Shown here: positions 52,620 through 60,050 of the stretch, piece after piece
How positions within the stretch are numbered: position 1 is the stretch's first letter
How the letters are laid out: every line of letters starts with the position of its first letter
Assembly (NCBI GenBank): GCA_017527905.1
Contig: JAFXPK010000026.1
Location: 1 to 64,000 of the forward strand
Length of the DNA: 64,000 bases
Direction of reading: 5' to 3'
DNA from: Paludibacteraceae bacterium
GTDB lineage: Bacteria > Bacteroidota > Bacteroidia > Bacteroidales > Paludibacteraceae
Translations under genes and position numbers: made by a program
The notes under the pieces: generated by a model
Database searches by the model: none
What the model was told of the DNA's origin: nothing
What the model saw: the letters and a program-made list of their open reading frames with translations, nothing else

Positions 52620-53180
52620 TTAAAGGTTCTTACCGTCGTGGAAGGCTTTGCCTACGGTCTGTCCGAGGCGGATATATCCCTTGTGGATCGGGTCGTAGGC
52701 GATGAGGTGCATCTTCTCGACGTCCGGCTTCCCGTCCTCCGCGAGGTACTTCTCGTCGGCGAGGATGTTCACGATCTCCGCGATGATGTTGTAGCCGTTT
52801 TCGTCCGCACCGATTTTCTCCTTGATGCGGCACTCCAGGGTCATGGGGAATACGTCGAACACAGGAGCGTTCACGTGAGGTGCCTTGCTCTCCTTCCAAC
52901 CTGTTTTCTCCATCTTATTGGGTACTTTCCTCGCGCTTACGATACCCACGTAGTCGCAGGCGGTCAGGGTCTCCTCGGTGCCGAAGGCCACGGTGAACTC
53001 TCCGCAGCGGTTCAGGTTGTCTGTTGTGGCGTGGGAGCCCATGCAGATCATGATCTCGTTCTCCTCCCATTGGCCTCCCCATGCGGCGTTCATGGCGTTG
53101 GCCTTGTCGTTGGCGTCGTAGGTGCCTATGATCAGTACCGGGAGGGGGAGCATCCACGGACCGGGTTTAAAGTTCTTCAT
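52620..53180 (-). CDS. Flavin reductase family protein
   Basis: A 186-aa FMN-binding split-barrel protein. It starts with PGPWMLPLPVLIIGTYDANDKANAMNAAWGG, the FMN-contacting segment of the flavin reductase-like family. FTVAFGTEETLTACDYVGIVSARK and an ECRIKEK strand follow. Such proteins bind FMN and use NAD(P)H or serve as redox partners; the substrate is unknown. It lies 35 nt after the HAD gene and 24 nt before the M48 gene. Confidence 0.9.
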   Translation of the reverse strand: MKNFKPGPWMLPLPVLIIGTYDANDKANAMNAAWGGQWEENEIMICMGSHATTDNLNRCGEFTVAFGTEETLTACDYVGIVSARKVPNKMEKTGWKESKAPHVNAPVFDVFPMTLECRIKEKIGADENGYNIIAEIVNILADEKYLAEDGKPDVEKMHLIAYDPIHKGYIRLGQTVGKAFHDGKNL

Positions 53181-53215
53181 TTATTGTCTGGTTAAAAGAT
53201 TATTATTCAGTTTGT

Positions 53216-53845
53216 TTAATTGGTTTGTCGCGAAAGTAGGTCACGCAGTTCCTTCTCCCACTTCCGTTCCCTGTCCGCCAGGAGCGTATGGAACCCTAGC
53301 CGTTTGGCGCTGTCGAGGTTCTCCTGTGTGTCGTCGATGAAGACGGTCTCTTCCGGACGGATATCGCTTTGCTGGGCTACTTGGCGGAATATCTCAGGGT
53401 CGGGCTTCTCCAAACCCATCTCATGGCTGAAGAATACCTTGTCGAAGTGTTGCGTTATGTTAGCCCGTTCACCCCCGAACCAGCGGTCGAGCACTGCGTT
53501 GTAGTGCAGGTCGTTGATGTTGCTGAGCAGGTAGGTGGGGTGTTGTTCGTGCAGTTGGTCTATCATGCCGAGGATATGGTCGGGCATGGTGATGAGCACG
53601 CTGTTGAAGGTGTCGCATATCTCCTTGTCCGTGGTGTTTTTCCCGCAGTGCCGTTTCAGCCACGCCACGAAGTCCGCCGTGCTGGTTTTGCCGCACATGT
53701 AGAGGGACATCTCCTTCTTGATGGATCTTTTGCGGAAGATCATGAACCATTTGGACATGCCGATTGAGCGGAAACCGCGCGATAGTTGCTCCATGTCTAT
53801 GTCCACAATTACTCCGCCAAGGTCGAATAGTATGTTTTTTATCAT
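53216..53845 (-). CDS. HAD superfamily hydrolase
   Basis: A 209-aa HAD-IA type phosphatase. The nucleophile is D8 in ILFDLGGVIVDID. Motif II is YLLSNINDLH, motif III lysine is in MGLEKPDPEIF, and motif IV is FIDDTQENLDSAKRLGF. Length and the FDLGGV start resemble YihX-like sugar-phosphate phosphatases. The ATG at 53845 is used because the upstream in-frame start at 53977 precedes the promoter. It leads the HAD-flavin reductase-M48 operon. Confidence 0.92.
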   Translation of the reverse strand: MIKNILFDLGGVIVDIDMEQLSRGFRSIGMSKWFMIFRKRSIKKEMSLYMCGKTSTADFVAWLKRHCGKNTTDKEICDTFNSVLITMPDHILGMIDQLHEQHPTYLLSNINDLHYNAVLDRWFGGERANITQHFDKVFFSHEMGLEKPDPEIFRQVAQQSDIRPEETVFIDDTQENLDSAKRLGFHTLLADRERKWEKELRDLLSRQTN

Positions 53846-53895
53846 GATAATTGTTCTGCTTTTTGTCGTTTGATGTGTTTTTTCTTTCGGCAATG

Positions 53896-53926
53896 CAAAT
53901 ATAATGTAAGTTGGTGTTGTTTCAAA
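53896..53926 (-). promoter_or_regulatory. Promoter of the HAD-flavin reductase-M48 operon
   Basis: On the minus strand, TTTG (53926-53923), exactly 19 nt, then TATATTTG (53903-53896): a full match to the Bacteroidetes consensus. Confidence 0.75.
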
Positions 53927-54128
53927 TTTTTCTGACGGGGAGGTGGATGATAATTGTCGGAAGGATGAATGCCTCATGGATTAGTTTGGAATATGATGGC
54001 TGAGTGTATATTTTTAATATATTGATAATCTGTTTGTTGTATAATTTCATAAAAATTTTTGTTAAATATTTTTTACTACGAAAAAAGAGCGCGTTCACCC
54101 GTCGTTACTTTGTATCCGTAAATGAAAG

Positions 54129-54214
54129 GGAAGCATGGCTGAGTGGTCGAAAGCGGCACGTTGCTAGCGTGTTGGACTCTTTGGGTCCCGGAGGTTCGAA
54201 TCCTTTTGCTTCCG
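54129..54214 (+). tRNA. tRNA-Ser (GCT)
   Basis: Acceptor GGAAGCA/TGCTTCC, anticodon loop TTGCTAG with anticodon GCT, long variable arm typical of Ser, T-loop TTCGAAT, discriminator G. CCA is not encoded. First of five tRNA genes. Confidence 0.95.
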
Positions 54215-54222
54215 CTGTTAAT

Positions 54223-54297
54223 GGCTCGTTAGCTCAGTTGGATTAGAGCGTGACGCTACGAACGTCAAGGTCGGGAGTTCGAATCTCTCACGAGTCA
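54223..54297 (+). tRNA. tRNA-Arg (ACG)
   Basis: Acceptor GGCTCGT/ACGAGTC with one G·T pair, D-arm AGCTCAGTTGGATTAGAGC, anticodon stem TGACG/CGTCA around loop CTACGAA, T-arm GGGAG/CTCTC. CCA is not encoded. Eight nt after tRNA-Ser. Confidence 0.95.
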
Positions 54298-54377
54298 CAG
54301 ACACTGTCCATGGAGCAGGGGATCTCTTCTGATGGTGAAGAGACGGAGACCTCCCCGAATCCATTGCGGCAAGGTAT

Positions 54378-54450
54378 GGAACTTTGGCAGACTGGGTGTA
54401 TGCGCAGGACTGAAAATCCTGAGAACGTGGTTCGACTCCACGAGGTTCCA
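54378..54450 (+). tRNA. tRNA-Phe (GAA) with a weak D-arm
   Basis: Acceptor GGAACTT/AGGTTCC, anticodon stem CAGGA/TCCTG around loop CTGAAAA (anticodon GAA), T-arm CGTGG/CCACG with loop TTCGACT. The D region lacks the usual AGCTCAG...GAGC and forms only a 3-bp stem (GCA/TGC), although a GGG is present in the loop. 73 nt; CCA is not encoded. Confidence 0.85.
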
Positions 54451-54457
54451 CTCATAT

Positions 54458-54539
54458 TCGGGAGTGCTCCAGCGGCAACGAGAACGGACTGTAAATCCGC
54501 CGTCTAACGACTACGTAGGTTCGAGTCCTACCTCCCGAA
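54458..54539 (+). tRNA. tRNA-Tyr (GTA)
   Basis: Acceptor TCGGGAG/CTCCCGA, anticodon loop CTGTAAA (GTA), long variable arm as expected for bacterial Tyr, T-arm GTAGG/CCTAC. CCA is not encoded. The first acceptor base is T, which is unusual. Confidence 0.9.
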
Positions 54540-54576
54540 CGAATCGATGCCTAAGGTTCGCCATGGGCATCTGCAT

Positions 54577-54650
54577 GGAGGATGTAGCTCAGAGGGTAGA
54601 GCGTCAGATTGTGGCTCTGATGGTCGCAGGTTCGAATCCTGTCATTCTCC
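54577..54650 (+). tRNA. tRNA-His (GTG) with encoded G-1
   Basis: Anticodon loop TTGTGGC (GTG). Taking 54577 as G-1, the 7-bp acceptor stem 54578-54584/54643-54649 follows and G-1 faces C73 at 54650, the His identity pair. D-arm GCTC/GAGC, T-loop TTCGAAT. Last tRNA of the array. Confidence 0.95.
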
Positions 54651-54702
54651 CTAATTCCTGTGCTGTCACTTCCCCTTCCGGGGAATGATCATTCTGAAGG
54701 AA

Positions 54703-54750
54703 AAGGCTCCTTCCCAAGCGTTGAAGCGAGGGGAGGAGCCTTCCTTTTTT
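54703..54750 (+). terminator. Terminator after the tRNA array
   Basis: AAGGCTCCT (54703-54711) pairs with AGGAGCCTT (54734-54742), followed by CCTTTTTT. Confidence 0.85.
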
Positions 54751-54787
54751 GAGCGGAGTGGTCGGGAAAAGAATCCGCGGCGCACAT

Positions 54788-55201
54788 CTATGCGAAGTTC
54801 AGGATGGTGGTCAACCGGTTCTGAACCTTTGCGAGCACCCTCCGCATCCTCTCCTCGTCGGGGTTTTCCCTATTCCCGAGGAGTGTGATGGCCTCCTTGA
54901 TGAGCTTGCAGTCATCCATGGATAGAGGCATCTCCGTGATGGAGTAGTCTGGGTCCGCGTATCTGTAGTAGATTTTGTCGTACACCTCTATCGGAGCGTT
55001 GTAGCCCAGTTTGTCGGACCGCATGATCTGGATGTCCATCTGCACGGTCCGGGTGCACACCCCTTTGGTGATTCCCTCCATGTCGTACAGCGCATCGCTG
55101 CACGCATCCACGAGGTCGTCGATCGTCCATTTCCTGAATCTGTTTCTCAAACAGTTGTCTATCGTTTTGTACCTTATCAAGGCATTCTTATTGGCTGGCA
55201 T
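54788..55201 (-). CDS. Truncated WYL-type regulator (HTH part only)
   Basis: A 137-aa protein nearly identical in its first 90 residues (about 18 differences) to the full-length 343-aa regulator at 61298-62329, including MPANKNALIRYKTIDNCLR and DIQxMRSDKLGYNAPIEVYD. The winged-helix DNA-binding part is complete. The protein ends (RLTTILNFA) where the WYL ligand-binding domain would begin, just before the tRNA terminator. It could be a dominant competitor of the full-length paralogue, or a decaying copy. A strong terminator lies 30-67 nt upstream of its ATG, so expression may need read-through. Confidence 0.75.
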   Translation of the reverse strand: MPANKNALIRYKTIDNCLRNRFRKWTIDDLVDACSDALYDMEGITKGVCTRTVQMDIQIMRSDKLGYNAPIEVYDKIYYRYADPDYSITEMPLSMDDCKLIKEAITLLGNRENPDEERMRRVLAKVQNRLTTILNFA

Positions 55202-55221
55202 AATTGTTTCTTCATTTTGTG

Positions 55222-55268
55222 ATAAAAAAAATAGTTGGGATTTCCTTCGGTAAGGATGTCCCAACTAT
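55222..55268 (-). terminator. Strong intrinsic terminator of the candidate ncRNA
   Basis: A 10-bp perfect stem (55231-55240 with 55259-55268) capped by CCTT/AAGG; on the minus strand eight T residues follow. It lies between the ncRNA and the HTH gene and could act as an attenuator for the latter. Confidence 0.85.
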
Positions 55269-55499
55269 CACTTGTTTCTTGCTCTCTGTCCGGTCTATTC
55301 CGCCGGGAAGAAATAACTATGCTTCGGGTGTTGAGGTGATCCTATACCGTTTGTGCGAGTTAGACTAAAAAAATAGCGCTCATAACTCTTCCGCTCAAAA
55401 CGATGATATCGTTGAGCTGAAGTCTTTGATGTTATGTCCGCAAATAGTCTCATTCCGTATAGGATTTAGTTTGTTATTTGTGCATTCTTTTTGGAATGC
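55222..55499 (-). ncRNA. Candidate independent structured ncRNA (6S-like?)
   Basis: On the minus strand a -7 box at 55505-55512 is followed by about 275 nt that fold extensively and end in a classic terminator. Pairings read from the sequence: 55482-55487/55494-55499 (5' hairpin); 55311-55317/55473-55479; 55339-55347/55457-55465 (9 bp); 55362-55367/55445-55450; 55381-55386/55431-55436; apical hairpin 55399-55404/55408-55413 with flanking CTC/GAG and CTTC/GAAG. This nested rod with internal bubbles recalls 6S RNA or the Bacteroidales-1 motif. It does not carry RNase P, tmRNA or SRP signatures that I know. Identity is unproven. Confidence 0.6.
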
Positions 55500-55504
55500 G
55501 GGTG

Positions 55505-55512
55505 CAAATTTA
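55505..55512 (-). promoter_or_regulatory. -7 box TAAATTTG of the candidate ncRNA
   Basis: CAAATTTA on the plus strand, placing the transcription start about 55499, at the base of the first hairpin. Confidence 0.6.
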
Positions 55513-55588
55513 TAACATTAGAACGAAATCTTTTTGCGTAGTTGGAAAAAAATTGATTGCCCGCATCGTCATGCCATCTGCCGAATGA

Positions 55589-56446
55589 TTATATCTGCGA
55601 TAGTCTCTCCATGATTTCGTCGGCCTGCAGCTCCATCTTGCAGAAGGCGAACCACTTCTTCCCAAGGTCCTTGATGGAGGCGCCGATGTGGTAGACATCT
55701 TGGTCGATTAACAGGAAGCGGTCGTGCGATTGGGTGAAGATGCTCAAATCGATCGGTGCGTATTGGTCGTTGTGTTGCGCCAAGGCCACGTTGAACGAGG
55801 GGGAGGTGCGCTGCGTGTAAATCTTGGCCTGAACATTCTCCTCCCGTTCCGCTAAGCGTAGCAGCACTGTCTCGTCCACATAGTTGTCAATCAGGACAAT
55901 GCGTTCCCGAGCCGAACGTATCAGTTTGTTGACGAAGGCGAAAGGCTCAAGCATATTGCCGTCGTAGAAGATTCCTTCGACGGGAGGTAAGGCTGTACGC
56001 ACAAAGAAATCAATCTTTTGCTGGTGGTCCGCAATCTGCTTTTGTTGATTTTCCAACTGGTTTTCTATGCGTTCCAATCTGTTGTTTAAAGTGTATCCTC
56101 TTAATAGATAATCTTTTAATATGCTATTGGCCCATATCCTGAATTGAGTGCCCCTTTTACTTTTCACACGATATCCAACAGATATAATAACATCTAAATT
56201 ATATATCCGCGTACGATAATTTTTCCCGTCTGCGGCAGTTGTCAAGTAATCCTTGACAACTGAATTCTTGTCTAATTCCCTTTCCTTGAATATGTTATTA
56301 ATGTGAAGACTAATGTTTTGTTTGGAGGTTTCAAAAAGGATCGTCATCTGTTGTTGCGTGAGCCAAACTGTTTCCTCGCTCATTCTTACTTCCAGTTTCA
56401 CCGTTTCATCGGGCTGGTATAGTATGATTTCGTTCTTGTCGTTCAT
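55589..56446 (-). CDS. RhuM-family protein with C-terminal HKD-like motif
   Basis: A 285-aa protein. Residues 1 to about 125 match the RhuM/virulence family found on many bacterial islands: VWLTQQQMTILFETSKQNISLHINNIF (an HTH), then YNLDVIISVGYRVKSKRGTQFRIWA. A coiled coil (about 125-145) leads to a C-terminal domain with VLIDNYVDETVLLRL and the segment HDRFLLID...HIGASIKD. This resembles one HxKx4D phospholipase-D/nuclease motif with Arg in place of Lys. Whether it is active is unknown. It has its own promoter and is divergent from rtcB-prfH. Confidence 0.8.
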   Translation of the reverse strand: MNDKNEIILYQPDETVKLEVRMSEETVWLTQQQMTILFETSKQNISLHINNIFKERELDKNSVVKDYLTTAADGKNYRTRIYNLDVIISVGYRVKSKRGTQFRIWANSILKDYLLRGYTLNNRLERIENQLENQQKQIADHQQKIDFFVRTALPPVEGIFYDGNMLEPFAFVNKLIRSARERIVLIDNYVDETVLLRLAEREENVQAKIYTQRTSPSFNVALAQHNDQYAPIDLSIFTQSHDRFLLIDQDVYHIGASIKDLGKKWFAFCKMELQADEIMERLSQI

Positions 56447-56539
56447 AGAATTTGAAGTGCTTATTGATCAAACAAAAAGTAGTTAAAAACCTTCCCCTGT
56501 AGATTAATATTGTTTTTATAACAGGTGTCAATTTCAATG

Positions 56540-56569
56540 CAAATATAATGCTTTGTTTTTGTGTTACAA
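56540..56569 (-). promoter_or_regulatory. Promoter of the RhuM-family gene
   Basis: On the minus strand, TTG (56569-56567), 19 nt, then TATATTTG (56547-56540). Confidence 0.65.
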
Positions 56570-56783
56570 TGCTCTTGGTTGTAATGTTGTATATTTAACG
56601 CTAGTTTTGTGGATATTAATGTTAATTAGTTTGTTCTTAGTATGTTCGTGCCGATTTATTGGTTGGTGGTCACCCTTGAAAATGCATATTTAACCCTTAT
56701 TGATTGGACTTCACAATTCTCTCATCAAATATGTCGGATTCAAAATTTTCTGTTTTCCCTTTTCTTATTCAACAAGAAAGAGT

Positions 56784-56791
56784 TACCTTTG
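56784..56791 (+). promoter_or_regulatory. -7 box TACCTTTG for rtcB-prfH
   Basis: A perfect TAnnTTTG match; transcription would start near 56797, giving a leader of about 225 nt. Confidence 0.55.
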
Positions 56792-56796
56792 CGGAA

Positions 56797-57022
56797 AATA
56801 TTGTCTAACCCTTTTAAAGTTAGGAAAGGGTAGAGAAAATGAGTAGAAAGTAGTTTATACATCCATTGAGTTTAGGAGCCTACGGCTGGGAAAAGGTCGT
56901 AGCAGTGTTTGTTTTGTCATTTTCATCTAAACTCTTCATTCCAAAATCATTTAGTTTATTACGTTGATGGCAATGCCTTTAAACTTGTGTGTGGCATTGG
57001 CTTCATAACAGCTTATTTTATC
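56797..57022 (+). promoter_or_regulatory. Long structured 5' leader of rtcB-prfH
   Basis: The leader can form at least three hairpins: ACCCTTT/AAAGGGT (56808-56814 with 56825-56831), CTACG/CGTAG (56880-56884 with 56898-56902), and CAATGCC/GGCATTG (56971-56977 with 56993-56999) just before the ATG at 57023. No known riboswitch is recognised. A short in-frame extension of the rtcB frame into this region is not used. Confidence 0.4.
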
Positions 57023-58420
57023 ATGGGCAATATTAAAACAAAAGAATTGACCAGACTTGGATACAAGGATAATTTGGCGAAAAGCATGATCGTGCAGATT
57101 GTGGCGCGTCATTGCAAGCATGTGCCGAACGAAGAGATCCTGTCCACGTTGGTTGATATACAGAACCAGCCTGAGAAGTTCAGGCAAAATGCGGTGTGGA
57201 GACCGCTGATAGATCTCCTCCGCCCGATCGAACCGGAGGTGCATCTATATGATCTTTTTCCTCAACCCATCGCCTATAGGGTTTACGGGGAGGAGGAGAT
57301 CGAGCCCTTGGCTCGGCAACAGATCGAGATGTCCATGAGGCTACCCGTCACCGTCGGTGGGGCCTTGATGCCTGACGGGCATGCCGGATATGGACTCCCT
57401 ATCGGAGGTGTGCTTGCCACTGAGGGCGTCGTGATTCCCTATGCGGTGGGGTTGGACATAGCCTGCAGAATGTCTCTCACTCTCCTCGATGCGGACGCCT
57501 CCTTCATCGACAGACATCATGATCTGTGCGTGTCGGCATTGCAAAGGAACACTGCCTTTGGCATCAATGCGCAGATGCCTGTCGCGCAATACCACCCTGT
57601 GTTTGACAAGCCGGAGTTCAAAGAGATCCCTTTGCTGAAAGGCTTCCGTGAAAAGGCGATCCGTCAGTTGGGTAGCAGTGGCAAGGGGAATCACTTCGTC
57701 GACATCTGTGAGGTGGTGTTGAAGGGGGGTAATGCGCTCGGCTTGCCGCAAGGCTCTTACGTCGGACTCTTGTCCCACTCTGGCTCCAGAGGGTTGGGGG
57801 CGAAGATCGCCGAGCATTTCACCTCTGTCGCGAAATCCACATGCAGACTGCCCGTTGAGGCGGGTGCGTTTGCTTGGCTCGATCTGAAAACGGAGGCGGG
57901 TGAGGAGTATTGGCGGTGCATGACAATCGCTGGCGAATATTCGGAGGCTAACCACGAACGCATCCATGGCAATGTGATGGAGGCGCTGGGTTTGAGACCT
58001 TTGGCGAGCGTGAGCAACCATCATAACTTCGCATGGAAAGAGATCCTTGGCGGTGGACGTGAGGTGATTGTGCACCGTAAAGGTGCGACGCCTGCTCATC
58101 TCGGTGAACTGGGACTGATCCCTGGCAGTATGGCCTCGCCCGGGTATCTTGTGAGCGGTCTCGGTCATGCCGACTCGCTCTGCTCCGCCTCGCATGGGGC
58201 TGGTCGGGCAATGTCACGGCAGGAGGCCCGTAACACGTTCAGCCGCCACGCCTTGCGTAAGTACTTGGCGGAACGGAACGTCACCTTGATCGGTGGTTCC
58301 ACGGAGGAGGCGCCGCTCGCCTATAAGGATATCGATCATGTGATGGCCTCTCAGCAAGAGCTGGTGAGGATTGAGGGAACCGTCATCCCTCGTGTGGTAA
58401 GAATGGCGGAAGAGGAATAA
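57023..58420 (+). CDS. RtcB family RNA ligase paired with PrfH (RtcB2-like)
   Basis: A 465-aa 3'-phosphate RNA ligase. The active site is complete: GLDIACRM with D145 and C148, GKGNHFVDI, LLSHSGSRGLG, SNHHNFAW and the guanylylated His H391 in SHGAGRAMSR. PDGHAGYGLPIGG is conserved. It has an N-terminal extension of about 70 residues relative to the second RtcB at 62639. RtcB joins 2',3'-cyclic or 3'-phosphate RNA ends to 5'-OH ends. Pairing with prfH (17 nt downstream) places it in the RNA-repair and ribosome-rescue group known from other bacteria. The ATG at 57023 is the first that fits the family start. Confidence 0.92.
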   Translation: MGNIKTKELTRLGYKDNLAKSMIVQIVARHCKHVPNEEILSTLVDIQNQPEKFRQNAVWRPLIDLLRPIEPEVHLYDLFPQPIAYRVYGEEEIEPLARQQIEMSMRLPVTVGGALMPDGHAGYGLPIGGVLATEGVVIPYAVGLDIACRMSLTLLDADASFIDRHHDLCVSALQRNTAFGINAQMPVAQYHPVFDKPEFKEIPLLKGFREKAIRQLGSSGKGNHFVDICEVVLKGGNALGLPQGSYVGLLSHSGSRGLGAKIAEHFTSVAKSTCRLPVEAGAFAWLDLKTEAGEEYWRCMTIAGEYSEANHERIHGNVMEALGLRPLASVSNHHNFAWKEILGGGREVIVHRKGATPAHLGELGLIPGSMASPGYLVSGLGHADSLCSASHGAGRAMSRQEARNTFSRHALRKYLAERNVTLIGGSTEEAPLAYKDIDHVMASQQELVRIEGTVIPRVVRMAEEE

Positions 58421-58437
58421 CTGATAAATAAAAAACA

Positions 58438-59055
58438 ATGGGAAGATATATACAAGTTACATCGGGACGGGGTCCCGTGGAGTGCTGCCGGGTGGTGGTG
58501 CTCGTGATGAAGAAACTGGTCGCCGACGCCAATGCCAAAGGCTTGAAAGCGGAGGTCGTCGACCGAGAAGAGTGCGCATGCGACGGATGCCTCTATTCGG
58601 TGGTTCTATCGCTAGAAGGTGAGAACGTTGATTCGTTTGCCGCCGAGTGGGAGGGCAGTGTGCAATGGGTAAGCACGCAGAATCCATTCCGTCCCCATCA
58701 TGAGCGGAAGAATTGGTTCGTGGGTGTCCATGCCTTCGATCTGCGGCAGCCTGCCCATGTCAAGGACTCGGACATCGTATATGAGACCACTCGCTCCAGC
58801 AAGAAGGCGGGTGGACAACACCTCAACACGACGGATTCGGCCGTGAAGGCGATTCATCTGCCCACAGGCGTTTCGGCTGTGGGCGAGGATGAACGTAACC
58901 AACACAAAAACAAGCGCTTGGCTCATGATCGTCTTCTGTTGAAACTCATGGAGATGGAAGAAGAGAAGAAGGCGGAGCAGGACCGTGTCATTTGGATGAA
59001 TCACAATTTGTTGGAACGAGGCAATCCTGTGAAGAAATTCAAGGGGGAACTATGA
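58438..59055 (+). CDS. prfH: Peptide chain release factor-like protein PrfH
   Basis: A 205-aa release-factor homologue. It has the catalytic GGQ at 125-127 within SSKKAGGQHLNTTDSAV, followed by the basic tail (DERNQHKNKRLAHDRLLLKL). It lacks the stop-codon-recognition domain of RF1/RF2. PrfH is known to act with a neighbouring RtcB on ribosomes stalled or damaged at the decoding centre. It starts 17 nt after rtcB, so the two are co-transcribed. Confidence 0.95.
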   Translation: MGRYIQVTSGRGPVECCRVVVLVMKKLVADANAKGLKAEVVDREECACDGCLYSVVLSLEGENVDSFAAEWEGSVQWVSTQNPFRPHHERKNWFVGVHAFDLRQPAHVKDSDIVYETTRSSKKAGGQHLNTTDSAVKAIHLPTGVSAVGEDERNQHKNKRLAHDRLLLKLMEMEEEKKAEQDRVIWMNHNLLERGNPVKKFKGEL

Positions 59056-59387
59056 GCCTCTTGCGGCTATATCATTAGAGGAAAGCCTTGATAAAATAAT
59101 ATAACGGGCGATATACGTTAAAATTTTTTATGGTATTTGCGGTTATATCGTCCGTTATTATTATCTTTACATATTCGATGGATGTTAGTAGATGACCCAA
59201 AATCGTTTCTGTCGGATTTTAGGCAACGTATTTTAGGTTTATGAGTGACACGGGAAAGTACATCGAGTAGAATGGCTGTGCGATGTGATAAGTAAATCTG
59301 TGAGTTCCCAACGAAACCGTCGAATGGGTGCGGTTGCCAAACTTGCAGTGGATTGAGTGTGGATGTTTTAACCTTAAATCATAATAC
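59056..59387. other. Intergenic region with a long inverted repeat
   Basis: It contains a 15-bp stem with one G·T pair (59101-59115 with 59144-59158) around a 28-nt loop, followed by an AT-rich stretch. It could end the rtcB-prfH transcript or be a palindromic repeat. I see no gene or clear promoter in the rest. Confidence 0.5.
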
Positions 59388-60044
59388 ATGAATCAGAATA
59401 TGAAATCACTTGAAAAAAAGGAGTCCCGCACAGTGAGTGTTGTGGTCCTGATGGAATTTGCGGCCCTGCTCTGGTGCTGCGCGCAGTTGATGGGGTGCCA
59501 GCCTAAGCCGGCTGAAACGACGACGAGCGTGGTGGAGCCACCCGTGTGTGATACCGTAGCCGTGGTGAAGGAGACGACTTATTTCCCCGCCATTGATCGT
59601 TACTTGGTGAATGTGATCGGTGATCAATATGCTAAATCGGAGTATTGCGTGCCTTTCTATGAGATCATTTCGGTTGACGAGCGTGATGCGGAGAATATCT
59701 TGGTGTGGGGTGATTTCTGGCTGTTCAACTACAATCGGTCGGACGATACGCTGAAGACGGTTTCGGGCGGTAACCACGCTGGCTTGCTGCATATCCGCCA
59801 AACCGAAACGGGCTTTGAAGTGACGGGTTTCGACCAGGTGGCCGAAGGGGCAGGTAACATGAGGAGCGCCCAACAGATCTTCGGGGATAAGTACGAGGCT
59901 TTCCACGATTTCCATAGCAATGAGCAGAAACGTGAACAACGTAGGTTGGAGGTGCTTGCGGAGTATGTGAAAAAGCGTAATCTTGACGTCTCTTGTGTCC
60001 AGGATTTCGGATGGCCCGCAAAGCAAATTGTGAATTTTGAATGA
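59388..60044 (+). CDS. Putative lipoprotein
   Basis: A 218-aa protein with a long N-terminal segment leading to a lipobox, CAQLMGC (Cys37). The mature part is largely polar with a Trp-rich VWGDFWLFNYNRSDDTL and a helical C terminus (NEQKREQRRLEVLAEYV). I do not recognise the family. It probably forms an operon with the RDD gene 6 nt downstream. Confidence 0.7.
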   Translation: MNQNMKSLEKKESRTVSVVVLMEFAALLWCCAQLMGCQPKPAETTTSVVEPPVCDTVAVVKETTYFPAIDRYLVNVIGDQYAKSEYCVPFYEIISVDERDAENILVWGDFWLFNYNRSDDTLKTVSGGNHAGLLHIRQTETGFEVTGFDQVAEGAGNMRSAQQIFGDKYEAFHDFHSNEQKREQRRLEVLAEYVKKRNLDVSCVQDFGWPAKQIVNFE

Positions 60045-60050
60045 TAAGAT

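Noticed and set aside
56642..56833. 63-codon open frame upstream of rtcB-prfH
   Set aside because: It spans the promoter box at 56784 and has no family features or upstream signal.
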